Below are positions 10,260 through 22,223 of a DNA stretch of 64,000 bases, one piece after another. This DNA comes from Phlyctochytrium arcticum (Eukaryota; Chytridiomycota; Chytridiomycetes; Chytridiales; Chytridiaceae), in contig JAHLKI010000002.1 of NCBI GenBank assembly GCA_025602905.1, positions 992,001-1,056,000 of the forward strand, written 5' to 3'. The notes below the pieces were generated by a model, which worked only from the letters and a program-made list of their open reading frames with translations, did no database searches and was not told the DNA's origin. Position numbers and translations under genes: made by a program. Each line of letters opens with the position of its first letter. Position 1 is the stretch's first letter.

Positions 10260-13200
10260 ATGCCCTCTTACAACATAAGAGGAGTCACTGTCCAATTCCC
10301 CTACAATGCCTATGATTGTCAGATAGATCTTATGGACAAGGTCATTGCCTCCCTGCAGGCGGGGAGTAATGGCCTTGTCGAATCACCGACCGTGTGTGCT
10401 TTCCCTAAATGTGCACCTTGATATAAGGCTAACTGACTCTTGGATCCCATCTAGGGAACGGGAAAAACACTTTGTCTGTTGTGTGCTACTTTGGCATGGA
10501 GGGAAGCGTACTCGGCTCGAAAGCAACTGCACAAGGCCTATCAAAGCGGGATTGGCATGGAGGATGGTGGTTTCAAAACGGATTTGCTGAAGCAGTTAGA
10601 TAGCGGTATGTCATATCTTTTTTCTGGGTATAATGATATAGGGCACTGTACTGAACACCTCACTCAATAGCCGTTTCAACTCAAATCAGTAAAGGTTAGT
10701 CGAGATCATACCGCAAAATAAACAATTCAAATGTTCACAATGTGGATTAGAGCAATTTGACGAAGATCTCCCAACCATTTACTATGCATCTCGTACCCAT
10801 TCCCAGCTATCCCAGGCCGTGTCCGAACTGCGCAATACTGCATACCGGTGAGCTTCCACTGATAAGAATCCGAAAGGGAGTTTTAACTTGACAGAAAGTT
10901 CTTTCCAGACCCAAAATTTGTGTTTTGGGCAGCCGAGAGCAAATGTGCATCAATCCAGAAGTCCAGGCAATGCCCCCAACCGCCCGGGGCAGCGTTTGCA
11001 AGCGAAAGGTCCAAAAGCGCGCGTGCGAGTATCATAGCAATGTGGACTCAGTTAAGCCAAAGCTCGAAGAGAAGGAAATCACAATGGACATTGAAGAGTT
11101 GGTGAAGTTTGGAAAACAGCATAGGTGGGGCTTTTGTGTCTTGGTATTGCAAAATATGGTCTCACGTTCCCCTTAGTGCATGTCCATACTTTCTATCGCG
11201 CGCAACGCAAACCACTGCGGACATTGTTTTTCTTCCCTATAACTATCTTATAGATTCGCACACGCGCAAATCTCAAAGCATAGATGTCAGGTGGGCTTAT
11301 GCGTATTCGTAGAATCAGGTGGCTGGGTGCTCATGTTCTCGCTAGAAACTCGATTTTGATTTTCGATGAGGGGCATAACCTTGAAGGCAGCTGCGGCGAT
11401 GTTACAAGTTTCGACATTACACCCTTTGAGCTGTCAATGTGTATTTCAGAGGCAGAGCAAGCGGCAACCTTGAGTGAACCATCTCAATCAGGGAACAGCG
11501 AAAGTATTTACTATCTCTCATTTTTCCCACGCATGTCTGAAATGCTCACGCACTTTCTGGCCAGTATCTACTGACGAGTTTCATCAGCTGAAAGGTAAGC
11601 TTGCATGATTGTCCCTCATTCGACATTATTCTGACTCTGTTCGACCAGATCTCTTGGTACGATTCCGTGAGAAGGTCGACAAGATTGAGCTCAAGCGCCA
11701 GAATGAGGTAACTCTACCGGGACAGTGGCTGTACGACACCTTTACCAGCCTGGAGATCAACTTCGATAATGTTGAAAGGATCTTCAAGGTCATTGAGGGC
11801 GCAATCAGCTCATTGAGTCATGGTTCGTGCCCATTTCATTAGTGTGCAAATTTGTCGGTCTAAATATTTGCCCAGAATCGCATCGACGCAATGCCCGAAT
11901 GGCGCTTAATTTATTCGCAACTGCGCTCAAAATCGTTTTCAAAGACAGTTACCGAGATCGAAGAGACTCATTGGGCGAAACCTGGCAAGCGTACAAGGTG
12001 TTCATACAGCAAGAAAAAATCGTGATGCGGGAAAAGAATTCCTGGAATGGTGGAGACCCGCAGATGTTGGGCCGCAAAATCAGCTTCTGGTGCTTCAGTG
12101 CAGGAGTTGCAATGCGGGAGCTGGTTGAGAAGGGCGCTCGGTCAGTGGTTCTCGCGTCTGGAACTTTGGTGAGCTATATTGCTATTGCTTGGTGGTTTTT
12201 TGGACCAACCTGAAAGTGATAGAGTCCACTGGAATCATTTGCCTGCGAAATGGGAATCCCATTTCCCCAACGTTTGGAAAACCCCCATGTCATTGAATCC
12301 CATCAAGCATTCGTCGGCGTCATCCCTAACGGTCCTGGCGGTGTGAAACTTAGTTCTTCATACGAGAATCGGGATTCACCAGACTATCTCAACGACATGG
12401 GAAATGCTGTTGTCAACTTTTGTCGCATTGTTCCGGATGGATTCCTCGTATTTTTCCCGTCATATGGAGTGATGACAAAATGCGTGGATGCATGGAAAAG
12501 AATGGTTTGTGACGCGTGTATAGGTCATGTCCGAAACGTATCTCACCTTCTTCTAGGGAAAGAATGGCTCTAAGAGTACGTTTGATCGGATAAGACAATA
12601 CAAAGAACCGATTCTGGAGCCTCGGAACAAACAAGAATTCGCGGAGGTAACGTCGCCTATCATTGTTATGCGTTGAGTATCTGAAGTGTCATGCTCACGT
12701 CACTTCAGGCAATGGAAGAGTTTTACCGCAAATTAAAAGATCCTTCTATCGGTGGAGCCGTCTTTTTCGCCGTGTAGGTTACCCTCCTTGCCTTTTTGCA
12801 TCACCAATGCTAACGCATGATTGTAGATGTCGCGGGAAGGCATCGGAAGGTATGCGACGAGATACACAGCTGCTTCTCAGTATCACCCAAACCTAACTGC
12901 TTGACAAGGCTTGGACTTCAGCGATACAAAGGGGCGCGCGGTGATGATTTGCGGAATTCCTTACCCAGGTAAACTTTCAGTAAATGGACAATCAGATGAC
13001 ATATCGAGCTCATGTCAAATCTATGATAGCCGCGATGGATCCAAAGGTCAAACTCAAAAAACTGTATTTGGATGAGAAACATGCCGAAGCGAGCCGGAAG
13101 GGGGATAAGGTTACTGGGGCTTCGTTATTCTATGACCTTTGTCACTCATTTCCCATCCTTTCAGAATGTCCAAACACTATCTGGACGCGATTGGTACACC

Positions 13201-14584
13201 CAACAAGCAGCGCGAGCAGTGAATCAAGCATTAGGAAGAGTGTAAAGTTTCCCTTTCTTGACCTTCAAAGATGTTTCGCTTATGTGATCCGCCAGTATCC
13301 GTCACCGAAAAGACTTTGGAGCTATTCTGCTCTGCGATGCACGGTTTGGGCAGCCTAACAATGTCAAGCAACTGCCTGTATGGGTGCGCAAATATGTGCG
13401 GGTTTATGTGAGTGCTCATCCTTTCCCTATCATCGCCTTCCCGATGTTCATCTGTACCATAGAATAGCTTCGGAGAAGCGCAGGGTAGTCTAGTTCGTTT
13501 CTTCAAACAGATGGAAGAACATATCGTAAGTTCCGACTCAATGGAATTGGTCAACATGCGACTCACTAACCGCAACCCTATTTAGACCGCCGATCGCGCA
13601 AGCAATCCGCAACCCTCCACCTCTCAAGCCGAGTCGGCCAAAGTCACGACTGGACACTCGACCTTGTTACAACATAAATCCTTCCAAAGCATCAAAGTTG
13701 ACAAATTTTGTGCGTCTAGTGCATTCCGCCTCGTTAATTCCAATGAAGTAGTAACAAATCTCTGTTTCAAGCCTACCTAACAGATAGTTCTGATGGTCAG
13801 GTTACCCTTCACGCCCGACGGATCAAGCGCGAAGCAAAGCAGGATTGGATGGACATCAAGGTAATGACTATATGACAAGCAGGCTACCTGTCCTATTGAT
13901 GGTACTGACTTTCCATATTAGACACCACCCTCTGCGTCCAAGCCCAAGAGCGCGACATTGCATAGCACGACCATGGACGCGTCTCAAAATTCAAAGCAAA
14001 ATAAGATACCCCCACAGGCGGGCGAGTTTTTCCGCCGCCTGGTGGACAGCGAAAACCACAGTGACGCTACTTTGAACCAACCCGAAACCAAAAAACGCCC
14101 GCGGATCCCAATCTCAAATAGTCAGCCAACGCAAGGGCCAGAGTCTGATACAATATCTCTAGAACAACGGAAGAAGAGATCGGCGAAAGCGAAACAGTCT
14201 GCACAACCATATATAGAAGAGGTAACGTGCCCTATTCTCGGTGGTACTGACTGGACACCTCATTTAAGTTGCCTCTCTAACAGGTCAGAGCCACTCTATC
14301 GTCCGAAAATTTTCGCAGCTTCCAGGCTCTGCTTCGGCAATACAAAGCTCAGGAAGTCGACGTGTTCGGTCTTATTTCCGAGGTGCTGAAGCTTTTTGGG
14401 AGTGTTGGAATAGCCCGAGGTAGTCACTTGCTCCACGTAAGTGATACGATCGCAACGATACAAATGTTTGGATGCTATTGGCTTATTAACTTTGGTTACG
14501 TAGGGATTTCGCCCCTTTATGCCCGCCAGGCATTCAGCATATTTTGAAGCGAAAATTGCAGCTTTTGGTCAGGAAATTGACTGA
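10260..14584 (+). CDS. RTEL1: RTEL1-type iron-sulfur DNA helicase
   Basis: This is an XPD-family 5'-3' helicase that dismantles D-loops, T-loops and G-quadruplexes in telomere maintenance and recombination. Exon 1 (10260-10391) begins [19 protein letters not shown] and ends in ESPT; exon 2 (from 10455) completes the Walker A as [45 protein letters not shown], the FeS-cluster cysteines ([21 protein letters not shown]), [63 protein letters not shown] and [12 protein letters not shown] follow in family order. The Walker B box reads DEGH rather than DEAH. A linker of about 200 residues leads to a C-terminal harmonin-N-like segment ([20 protein letters not shown], then [18 protein letters not shown]). 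There are more than a dozen short introns. The stop at 14582-14584 is well placed after the last domain. Confidence 0.9.
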
Positions 14585-15012
14585 CACCCCAGACTAAACC
14601 CCGAACCATGACTTGTAGTTCCAACCACCCCTCTATGTACAAATGTTTCAAATAGTTTAATTAAAGTATACCCGTATGGACTTCAGATGGTCGAAAATCA
14701 CGGGTACGAGACGCAGAGCTACGCCTATGCGCATCATAAAAAGTAAAATGTCTACAGTTGAGAATTTGATATTCGTTCAAACCCATATTCAGGTGCTGAT
14801 GCTGCTGGAACAAATTCAAAAATCTTTAAACAAGGAGCCCTCGTAGTGCAAGCAGCTGATATTTGGGCCGGCTGCACACGACACAATATGTACGCAGCAC
14901 TCTGTGCTCCCACTTCTCTGAAAAAAACGCAAAAACGATCATTTTGAAACCATCTATATTCAAATCATTCCTTTCAGAGCGTCTAAAGCTTGCCAAACAC
15001 AGTAAATCCAGA
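14585..15012. other. Convergent 3' flanks, no gene seen
   Basis: This interval lies between the converging ends of RTEL1 and enkurin. It is AT-rich and contains no supported ORF, so it presumably holds both 3' UTRs. Confidence 0.5.
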
Positions 15013-16366
15013 TTAACGAGCGTAGACAGACCCCAAATCGACAAAGATCTTGGGATGCGAGAATTTGTGAATGTTGTCTTCAAGGTCTTTGAGTTGTTGT
15101 TCCATGTTAACCTTCCTTTAAAGTCGCAACAAAGGGCATGAGAAACAATATACTCGGCACGATATCCACAAAAAACAAACACTAACCTGGCAATCTTTGG
15201 CACGGTATCCACTGTCAAACTCAGTTTCTGATAGTCCGAATTCAATCGATCCCAGTTCTTTTGCAATCCACCTAAAATCTCCAATCGCTCCGCTTCGGGC
15301 ATCTGCACCATTGGAGGCTGAGACGACATGTACTCGCCGCGTCGCATAGCTTCAGCCTCTTGCTCTCTCTGCAACTGTCGGGCCACGATACTGTTGCGCG
15401 GGGTCGAATCGGCCTTAATGTGGGACTGCTGGTGGAGTTTTTGGGAAATGTGCGGGGTGAGGGTTGCTGAGGGGTCGTCACGGAGGAACGGAGGGATTTG
15501 GCCGTAACATTTTTTGGAGAGGTAGGGAGCAGGAGGGCTCGGCGGGCGTTTGGCCACTGTGAAAGAATGGTTATCAGTGAGGTGTGTGTACGTTGCTTGG
15601 ATTAGGAGACTTACAAGAATTGATATTGTCCAATGCATTTGAGCGAATAAAGTCCTTTTGCGTCGTGGGAGGGATCTTCCCAGGCTTGTCTGGCAAAGGG
15701 GCCTTTCGGATCGCACGATCCGGGTGCTGAGCAGGTGCTGTCAAAGAGAATCGCGCCTATCAACATCAACATTGTCTAGGAAAATGGCAAGTCTTACTCA
15801 CCTAATCCAGCACCCGTTTCACGCTCCCTCCGCTTCAGGAAATCCCGCGGATCAGGTACAGGCACTTTGGCTGGACCCATACTAGCAGCAGCCTTCTTGT
15901 TGGACTGATACTCTTCATGCGCCCGCTGTGCAAAGCGAGATCGGTACCGCTCATTGTGGGGGGCAGGCGGAATCTCTTCGGCAATCAACTTATACACACT
16001 CTCGGCAAACGGATCGGCAGGGTGTGGGTATGGGCGCGTTGTGGAGCTGGACTTGATGGAGTCTGAATAAAAGTCGGTTGAGCGCTCGGCAGCCAACGCG
16101 GCTGGATGAGGGATCGCTGCTCCTCCCGCGTGGCGGCCGCCTAGACTTGACACTGCGCTTGGAGCAATCATGGTGACGCCCGCCGCGGGGTTGATGCGAT
16201 GGTGCGGGCGAGAATGGTGTCCCATGGCGGTGTCGGTGGGGAGCGCTGCAGGGCGTGGACCAAGAGAGGGACCCATCATGGCAGCTTGGGGTTGATCGAT
16301 GCGCCCCGGCAAGGTCGATGCTGTGTGCTGGGGTGGGGGACATGGAACTGCTGTGCTGACTGGCAT
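15013..16366 (-). CDS. ENKUR: Enkurin, axonemal microtubule inner protein
   Basis: Enkurin (FAP106 in Chlamydomonas) binds inside axonemal doublet microtubules; in mammals it also tethers TRP channels. Four exons (15802-16366, 15615-15737, 15187-15556, 15013-15115) join in frame to give 386 aa. A first part of about 95 residues, rich in Pro, Ala and His, precedes the conserved N-motif ESVYKLIAEEIPPAPHNERY and MGPAKVPVPDPRDFLKR. Then come PPTTQKDFIRSNALDNI and the Enkurin domain: SKKCYGQIPPFL, ERLEILGGLQKNWDRLNSDY, LTVDTVPKIARK and MEQQLKDLEDNIHKFSHPKI. Human enkurin is about 256 aa, so this copy has an N-terminal extension. Its presence implies a motile flagellum. It converges on RTEL1. Confidence 0.93.
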
Positions 16367-17236
16367 GACTGACTTTTGAGAGACGGTTTATTCCGCACAG
16401 GGAGATTGATTTTCAATAAAATTCTGTTCTGCCGGATAACCAAATCTCGCCGTGCTAGAGCAGAACCTATTTCCACCGATAATCTGAAACTCCTCAGCCT
16501 TCGAAATTCCGTGGAAATCCTCCGAGTTATGATAGGCCGCCTGCAAGGCTCTACCACTGAGATGATGGTGAAATCCTTGGGAAATCAAATTGCTGGCCTA
16601 AGCCAGATATTGAGCAGGATCGGAGATTTCCCAGCGACGATTACGTAATCGCAAACTATCCAAAATCATCCAGCTTTGCTCGATATCAAATTCTTCAGCG
16701 CAACAAAAAATGCATTAGGAGAGGACGGATTGACCTTAAATCAGGCACATACAGGTACGAATTTCAATCAAAAGATGATACTTTCCATGTAGGTGGAATC
16801 GCAAGACAGAGCAGCGACCAAAGATCGAACTGTACTTGAGGTAGTTATCCACCGGGAGTCATCCCTGAGATGGTGAGGGCCATTGAATAGCAAGTCGGAG
16901 AGGACGTGAAAGATGGATGATATATAGGGTATGAAGAATGGCTGGCAACTATAACAAAATTTCTACGGGGTATCTACATATATTCAGTGGCCAAAATCAC
17001 AACGCCTGACCAAAAAGCAGTGGATCACAAAAGAATGATGGGTGGTATCGTATCCAAGAAGGCTGTATGCGTTGGGTTACTTAGGTGGAAATGGCAAGAT
17101 TTTCGAAATTGGGAAGGGGATCATCGGCCTTGGTCTCTGTGATGAACCAAAAGTATGAGTTTCGGATCACGGACACTGGGGTAGCAAAGATGGAAAGATG
17201 AACAAACCTGTGAAAGCATATGACCCAGGATCCTCG
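16367..17236. other. Enkurin upstream region, no gene supported
   Basis: No convincing coding sequence is visible. A 12-bp palindrome GATTACGTAATC lies at 16639-16650, about 270 bp upstream of the enkurin start. It resembles a bZIP half-site pair, but its role is unknown. Enkurin transcription should start in the left part. Confidence 0.4.
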
Positions 17237-17722
17237 TCAGGAATTGCCATGTCTGAACAGTACTGTATTAGTTTCGGTATAATATGGACGAAATCCAACT
17301 CCAAGTCGAGCCATACATTCAAAGTCTCCGTTTTCCTCATCCATAGCCTCTTCATCAAAATACGTCGGTCGGATGGCTACCTCTACAAAGTCTTCCCATC
17401 CCGGATTGACTGTCCCAACACATCGATCCTTCCCAAAGACCATTTGCACCAGATCCCCCACTGTGCCCATGTCCTCTTCTACATACTTGACCTCGCCATC
17501 TCCGACACTGCGCACACATCCGGGCACAGTCCCCTGCTGATGCGGTAAGACCAGGTGAAGAAGCGGTTCGCCGGATGGAAGGGCGGGAAGATAGGCGCCA
17601 AAAATGCACTCGAGGAGGGGGAGCAGCTGAGGAAGGGGCATTGTGGTATGTAGCGTAAGGCAGTCGGAATGGGAGCCAAAGCGGAACCAGACTTGAATGT
17701 ATTCGCTCATGGGTGTGCTCAT
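17237..17722 (-). CDS. Hypothetical protein, 161 aa
   Basis: A single open frame starts at MSTPMSEYIQVWFRFGS and ends PYYTETNTVLFRHGNS. The composition is globular, with hydrophobic stretches (PLPQLLPLLECIFGAYLPAL) and acidic turns (VKYVEEDMG, FDEEAMDEENGDFEC), and there is no signal peptide or membrane segment. I do not recognise the family. A second frame covering 17167-17358 is also open, so the 3' end could be spliced differently. It has no obvious partner among its neighbours. Confidence 0.5.
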   Translation of the reverse strand: MSTPMSEYIQVWFRFGSHSDCLTLHTTMPLPQLLPLLECIFGAYLPALPSGEPLLHLVLPHQQGTVPGCVRSVGDGEVKYVEEDMGTVGDLVQMVFGKDRCVGTVNPGWEDFVEVAIRPTYFDEEAMDEENGDFECMARLGVGFRPYYTETNTVLFRHGNS

Positions 17723-18710
17723 GGGTGAGGTTGATAGATAGGATACGTTTTTGTGCTTGCGAAATTGGTATCAATGAAAACGTCGATTTACAAGCAAGGT
17801 AGTTGGAAGCCGTCTTGCTGAGTGTTTGCAGATGAGATGATTATGAGGTCTCGGGCGAATGTTTTCTATAGATTCCTGTGGCAGAAACTGGAGAGAAAGA
17901 CTGTCAAAGGAGAATCAAAACGAAACCCCTTCTCCGATTCTCCGAGATGACACGCGCCACGTGACCTTTCATTATTCCCGATTCGGACACATCCTCATGT
18001 CAAGGTTTGCGCCTTTGGCCAGGTTTTTGGTGGCCTCTGGCCATTATAGACGACGGATTCGAACACGGCGTGAGGGAGCACGCGTAGCTGGATATGGAAG
18101 TAGCAGCAGAACGGTCCTGCTGCCTGGTCCGGCCATATTTCAGAAAGAGCAAAAAACGATCCGCGCCATTTCGCTACGTTTCGCAACACTTTCGCTGCGA
18201 AATGTATCTGTCGGAATGTATTGCTGGGTCTGGATCGGAGAGCGTCTCGTTGTCAGAAATTCCTCGCTCTTTTGAGCTTGTAAGCGGAGTGGGTGCAAAT
18301 ACAATAAATGGTTGTTGTATTCAAAGTACTGGTTGTTGTTGATAAAGTTGGGTCGCGTGGGCCAAGACCGGGGGTTCCTGCAAAAGTACCGGCAACCGAA
18401 ATGACACTGCCGACGGGAGGAAATAGTCGCTTCATACGGTGAAAATGTGGAGAGGTTAAGGATGCATCTCTGCATAAGAAAGTAGAGGAAAGAAATGGTA
18501 AAATGGGTTTTGCAATGCCATGACAAAGATGCAAGGAATGCTCCGCTCTTTGCGCGACGCGGAAAAAGGCGGCGTGGGATTTCATAAAGGAGGAGGATGT
18601 CCTTGGACTCCTTCCTGACTTTCCACCCGTGGTCGCCTCTCGCCAACTTCCTAAACCGCTGGAACCCAGAAATATACCATCAACCACATTATCATAGTAG
18701 TAAACCAGCT
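17723..18710. other. No supported gene
   Basis: Open frames occur on both strands (plus 17859-18275, minus 18140-18687), but they overlap, are rich in Arg and Ser, and show no domain or splice logic. The right part should hold the promoter of the mitochondrial carrier. Confidence 0.4.
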
Positions 18711-19735
18711 ATGGCCACTTCGACACCCGCAATAGCGACACCATCAGAAAAGAAGGCGGCTCCACCAACTTTTGATTTGGACAAGGCCCTGGGGCGGGCC
18801 CTGGGGGGTGGACTGTCGGGAGCTGCGGCAATGGTGGTCCAGGTCTGCACTCTCATGGTGAGTAGTAATAGCGAGCTTTTGCCTTGCCGGGGCAGAGATG
18901 TGTAGCTAATGCAAATGGAATCAAAGCCGCTGCGGACCACTATGAATTACCAATATCGCTTTGGAACGAGTACGACTGATGCCCTCAAGACATTATACAA
19001 AGATGGAAAGGTCTTTCGATTCTATAGGGGCATCGGGCCCGCACTGATTCAAGGGCCCCTCTCTCGCTTTGGAGACACCGCATCCAACGCTTTCGCCCTA
19101 TCATTGCTCGACAGCAACCCGCATACCGCAGAATTGCCCGTTTCCATCAAGACTCTGGGTGCATCCGTGACGGCTGCTTCCTTCCGAATGGTGCTTACGC
19201 CCATTGACACTCTCAAGACCACTATGCAGACACAAGGTGACAAGGGAATGAAAGTCTTGCGCGAGCGCATCGGATTGTACGGCATCCGTAGTCTGTGGTA
19301 TGGTGCGCTCGCTTCTGCGGCCGCCACGTTTGTCGGCCACGCCCCGTGGTTTATGGTCTATAACGAGTTAAACGCCCGCATCCCTGAACAAGAAACGACA
19401 GCCAAGAAACTGGGACGGCGAGCTCTCATTGGATTCTCGGCCTCTGTTGTCTCCGATACCATCAGTAACTCGTTGCGCGTCATCAAAACATATCGTCAAG
19501 TCAACGAGACTCGTGTTTCTTACGTCGAGGCCGCCAAGGCTGTCATTGCAAAGGATGGTGTCCAGGGTCTTTTCGGCCGTGGGCTGAAAACCAGGATTTT
19601 GACCAACGGTTTACAGGGAATCATGTTTTCTGTCCTGTGGAAGATGTTTGAGGACATGTGAGTAGCGCGCTTGACATTCTGTATTTGCTCATTCTCATCA
19701 TTTCTTCACTCGACGACAGATACTATGGCAAATAG
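18711..19735 (+). CDS. Atypical mitochondrial carrier (SLC25 family)
   Basis: Three exons (18711-18857, 18927-19657, 19720-19735) give 297 aa. Three tandem carrier repeats are visible, but their signatures are unusual. Repeat 1 reads MPLRTTMNYQYRFG, with Arg where the P-x-D/E-x-x-K/R motif needs an acid. Repeat 2 is canonical (TPIDTLKTTMQ). Repeat 3 reads ISNSLRVIKTYRQ, lacking both Pro and the acid. Conserved blocks include FYRGIGPALIQGPLSRFGDT, LWYGALASAAATFVGH and GLFGRGLKTRI. I recall a carrier subfamily of uncertain substrate, found in protists and algae, that keeps PLRTTMN in repeat 1; this gene appears to belong to it. It should sit in the inner mitochondrial membrane. The transported substrate cannot be inferred. 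Confidence 0.85.
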
Positions 19736-20437
19736 ACAAGGTGTATTTATGGACGCTGTTGCATGCATTTGGTGATGCTCATAATCTGATCTATATATAA
19801 ATATGTTACCTGCAAACGGCAACGGCTGGCTTCCTGATTGAATACGTTCAGCAGCGCGATGTATGGTCGGGGCTGGATTCACATGTAGATACTGTACTCA
19901 AATCTCATCCTGTTTTCCTGTGGTCATGCCTACTTCCGGTCACTACCTGCTGTATCAAAATGAAGCTTGGTGCGCGCGGCCTTACCTGACTGCATTGCAG
20001 TACTTTCCCACGCAGCACGACTTATTCCTATGTGACGCGCTTGAGGCGCTCCAAATGATCATTTCACCACCTCATTAAATGAGTTACCTGATGGTTCTCA
20101 GACATACACAAGAACAACAACGTGGGCTTTACTTTGATGGCTGTATTCCCTACCCGTTGCATCGAAAACGTCGCAGACTTGACAGGCAGTTTCTACGCGC
20201 GAGAAAGGACCCAAGCTCAAACCGCTCGAATTCAATGCTCATTAATCCCTAGGGCAAGGTCAGGCAGACTGACAGCTCTGAGAGGTCACGCAAAATGTAC
20301 GTCTTGATGCCCCGTACAATACATCCGTCCATTGCTGCGCGCGCAGCACCTCATAACTAACGCCACGTGACACATAAATCTGAGTTTCCGCTCGAGCTTT
20401 TCCCGTTGTCAAAATTCTCAGCAAGCGTCACTACAAC
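19736..20437. other. Intergenic, no gene seen
   Basis: No supported ORF or RNA is visible. This interval contains the carrier 3' flank and the PDCD2-like promoter region. Confidence 0.45.
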
Positions 20438-21966
20438 ATGCCAGTCGTTCAGCTCGGCTTTGCCGAAGAGCCAGAGGATGGCCCTCTGACCTATGATATC
20501 AACGACTATCCGAACAAAGTTGGAGGTGTACCGGTATGATCTTTCATTTATCAGCGGCAATTTGCGACTTTTCTCATATGACATACTTTATAGTTCTGGC
20601 TCAATACCGAAACCGTTCTGAAATCCGATGATTTACTGTGCGGAGTATGCGGAAAGATTATGGCCCTGCTTGCTCAGGTTTGAATTACTTGCGGTTCTGT
20701 TTGCGGAATGCGGTGTCAATACTTAACCCATTTGTTTATACTGATAGTTCTATACACCGGAAGATGAACCAACCGAAGCATATCATCGCTTAATCTTGAT
20801 CTTTTGCTGCCGAAATGGGGAATGTCACAAGAACAATTGGAAGGGCTGGTTCGTGTGATGCTGGCAGTATGATGATCGCAGCGATGTAGGCTAAAGATGT
20901 TTTTGTCAGTTTCAAAGTCTTTCGCAATCAGCTGCCGGAAATAAACAAGTTTTACAATCCTGCGGAAGGACAAGACCGTTGTGAGAAATCTGGTATGTTT
21001 CTCTCTTATCAAGAGGATGAGTTAAATACGTCTAAACTGGGGCTGACGTTGACTTTTAGCACAACTTTGCTCGGTATGCGCTCTGGATTCGCCCAAACAG
21101 TGCTCAAAGTGCGGATGTGTACGGTACTGCTCCCGAGAACATCAACTCCTCGACTGGACACGTGGAAAGCACAAGGAGCAATGCCCTCGTTATGCCGCTG
21201 ATCCATCATACTCACCTGAATCACCCCCTTTTACAATATCATTTCCCGAACTTGAGATAGTATCCGAAGACGAACCACCAGCTGAAGACGTTGCTGCATC
21301 TGAGACGGAAAGGGTTGAGTCGGCGGTTGAGGGACACGTGCTGGAAAAATTGGCGGATGTGAAGATAGCCGAGGATGATATTGAGGACCTGGAGGAAACG
21401 GAAGTTGATGTTGACAAGGCTTTTCTGAAGTTTCAAAAACGGATTTCGAGAGAGCCAGAACAGGTAGTTCGGTAAGTTACTGGAGGACTTGTGGAAACCA
21501 GTTGAGAGAGCGAGCGACTAACCGAACGTTTTGCCACGATTATATTAGATACGCACGAGTGTCATATGCTGATGACGATCCAGAACCGTTATGGGTTGGT
21601 GATGCCGGAAAACCAGCAGCTGAAGATATACCACCGTGTCCGCACTGTAAAGGCCGCCGCTCCTTTGAATTTCAGGTTTGTCACGCAATGGGTCCCATCT
21701 TTTTCCTAGCGTCACTAACAATAAGAAATCTATAGATCATGCCACAACTCCTGAATGTCCTCCAGATCGATCACTTTACACCCAATGCGCTGGATTGGGG
21801 CACCCTTATGGTCTTTTCTTGTGGTGCTAGCTGCCAGCCAGAGGGCGTCAATTATATGGAAGAGATTGTCTGGAGGCAAATGTTTAGTGAGCAGGGAATG
21901 GGAGATAGTGCACGACGGGCCATGGAAGAACGAGCTAGCAGTGCTACGATTGCTGCGGCATCTTGA
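20438..21966 (+). CDS. PDCD2: PDCD2-like protein with MYND zinc finger
   Basis: PDCD2 family proteins act as chaperones for the 40S ribosomal protein uS5 (RPS2) in ribosome assembly. The start MPVVQLGFAEEPEDG is followed by VGGVPFWLNTE, LLCGVCGKIMALLAQFYTP, FCCRNGECHKNNWKG and VFRNQLPEINKFY. These are the N-terminal PDCD2 elements, including zinc-binding cysteines. A MYND finger follows: LCSVCALDSPKQCSKC, VRYCSREHQLLDW, GKHKEQC. After an acidic linker of about 100 residues, the PDCD2_C domain reads CPHCKGRRSFEFQIMPQLLN and DWGTLMVFSCGASC. The seven or so exons have short introns. The order matches PDCD2 (with MYND) rather than PDCD2L (without). Confidence 0.9.
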
Positions 21967-22223
21967 TCACCACGACGATGCCCCTGGTGCAATCAGCGAG
22001 CCCAAGAAAACTTTTCTGTTCTATATTTATTCTGCATCTCCAGCCGGCACTTATCCGACACTCGCAATATTTAAATAATTTAACGACATGCGTGAGAACA
22101 TTTGCAAAAAATCATTGTCTATTTCATTTTGACAACACTTTATATATACAGAATCTAGCAAGTTAACATTCTATCATCAGTACCAAGATTCACTGAAATA
22201 TTCTCTTCTCGTCAATTCAGGGC

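Noticed and set aside
14826..15716. 296-codon minus frame as one continuous enkurin exon
   Set aside because: The Enkurin domain is only in frame after removing introns at 15557-15614 and 15116-15186; read-through gives non-homologous sequence.
17859..18687. Overlapping frames on both strands as genes
   Set aside because: Arg/Ser-rich, no domain, mutually overlapping, and no splice signals; probably promoter and intergenic DNA.
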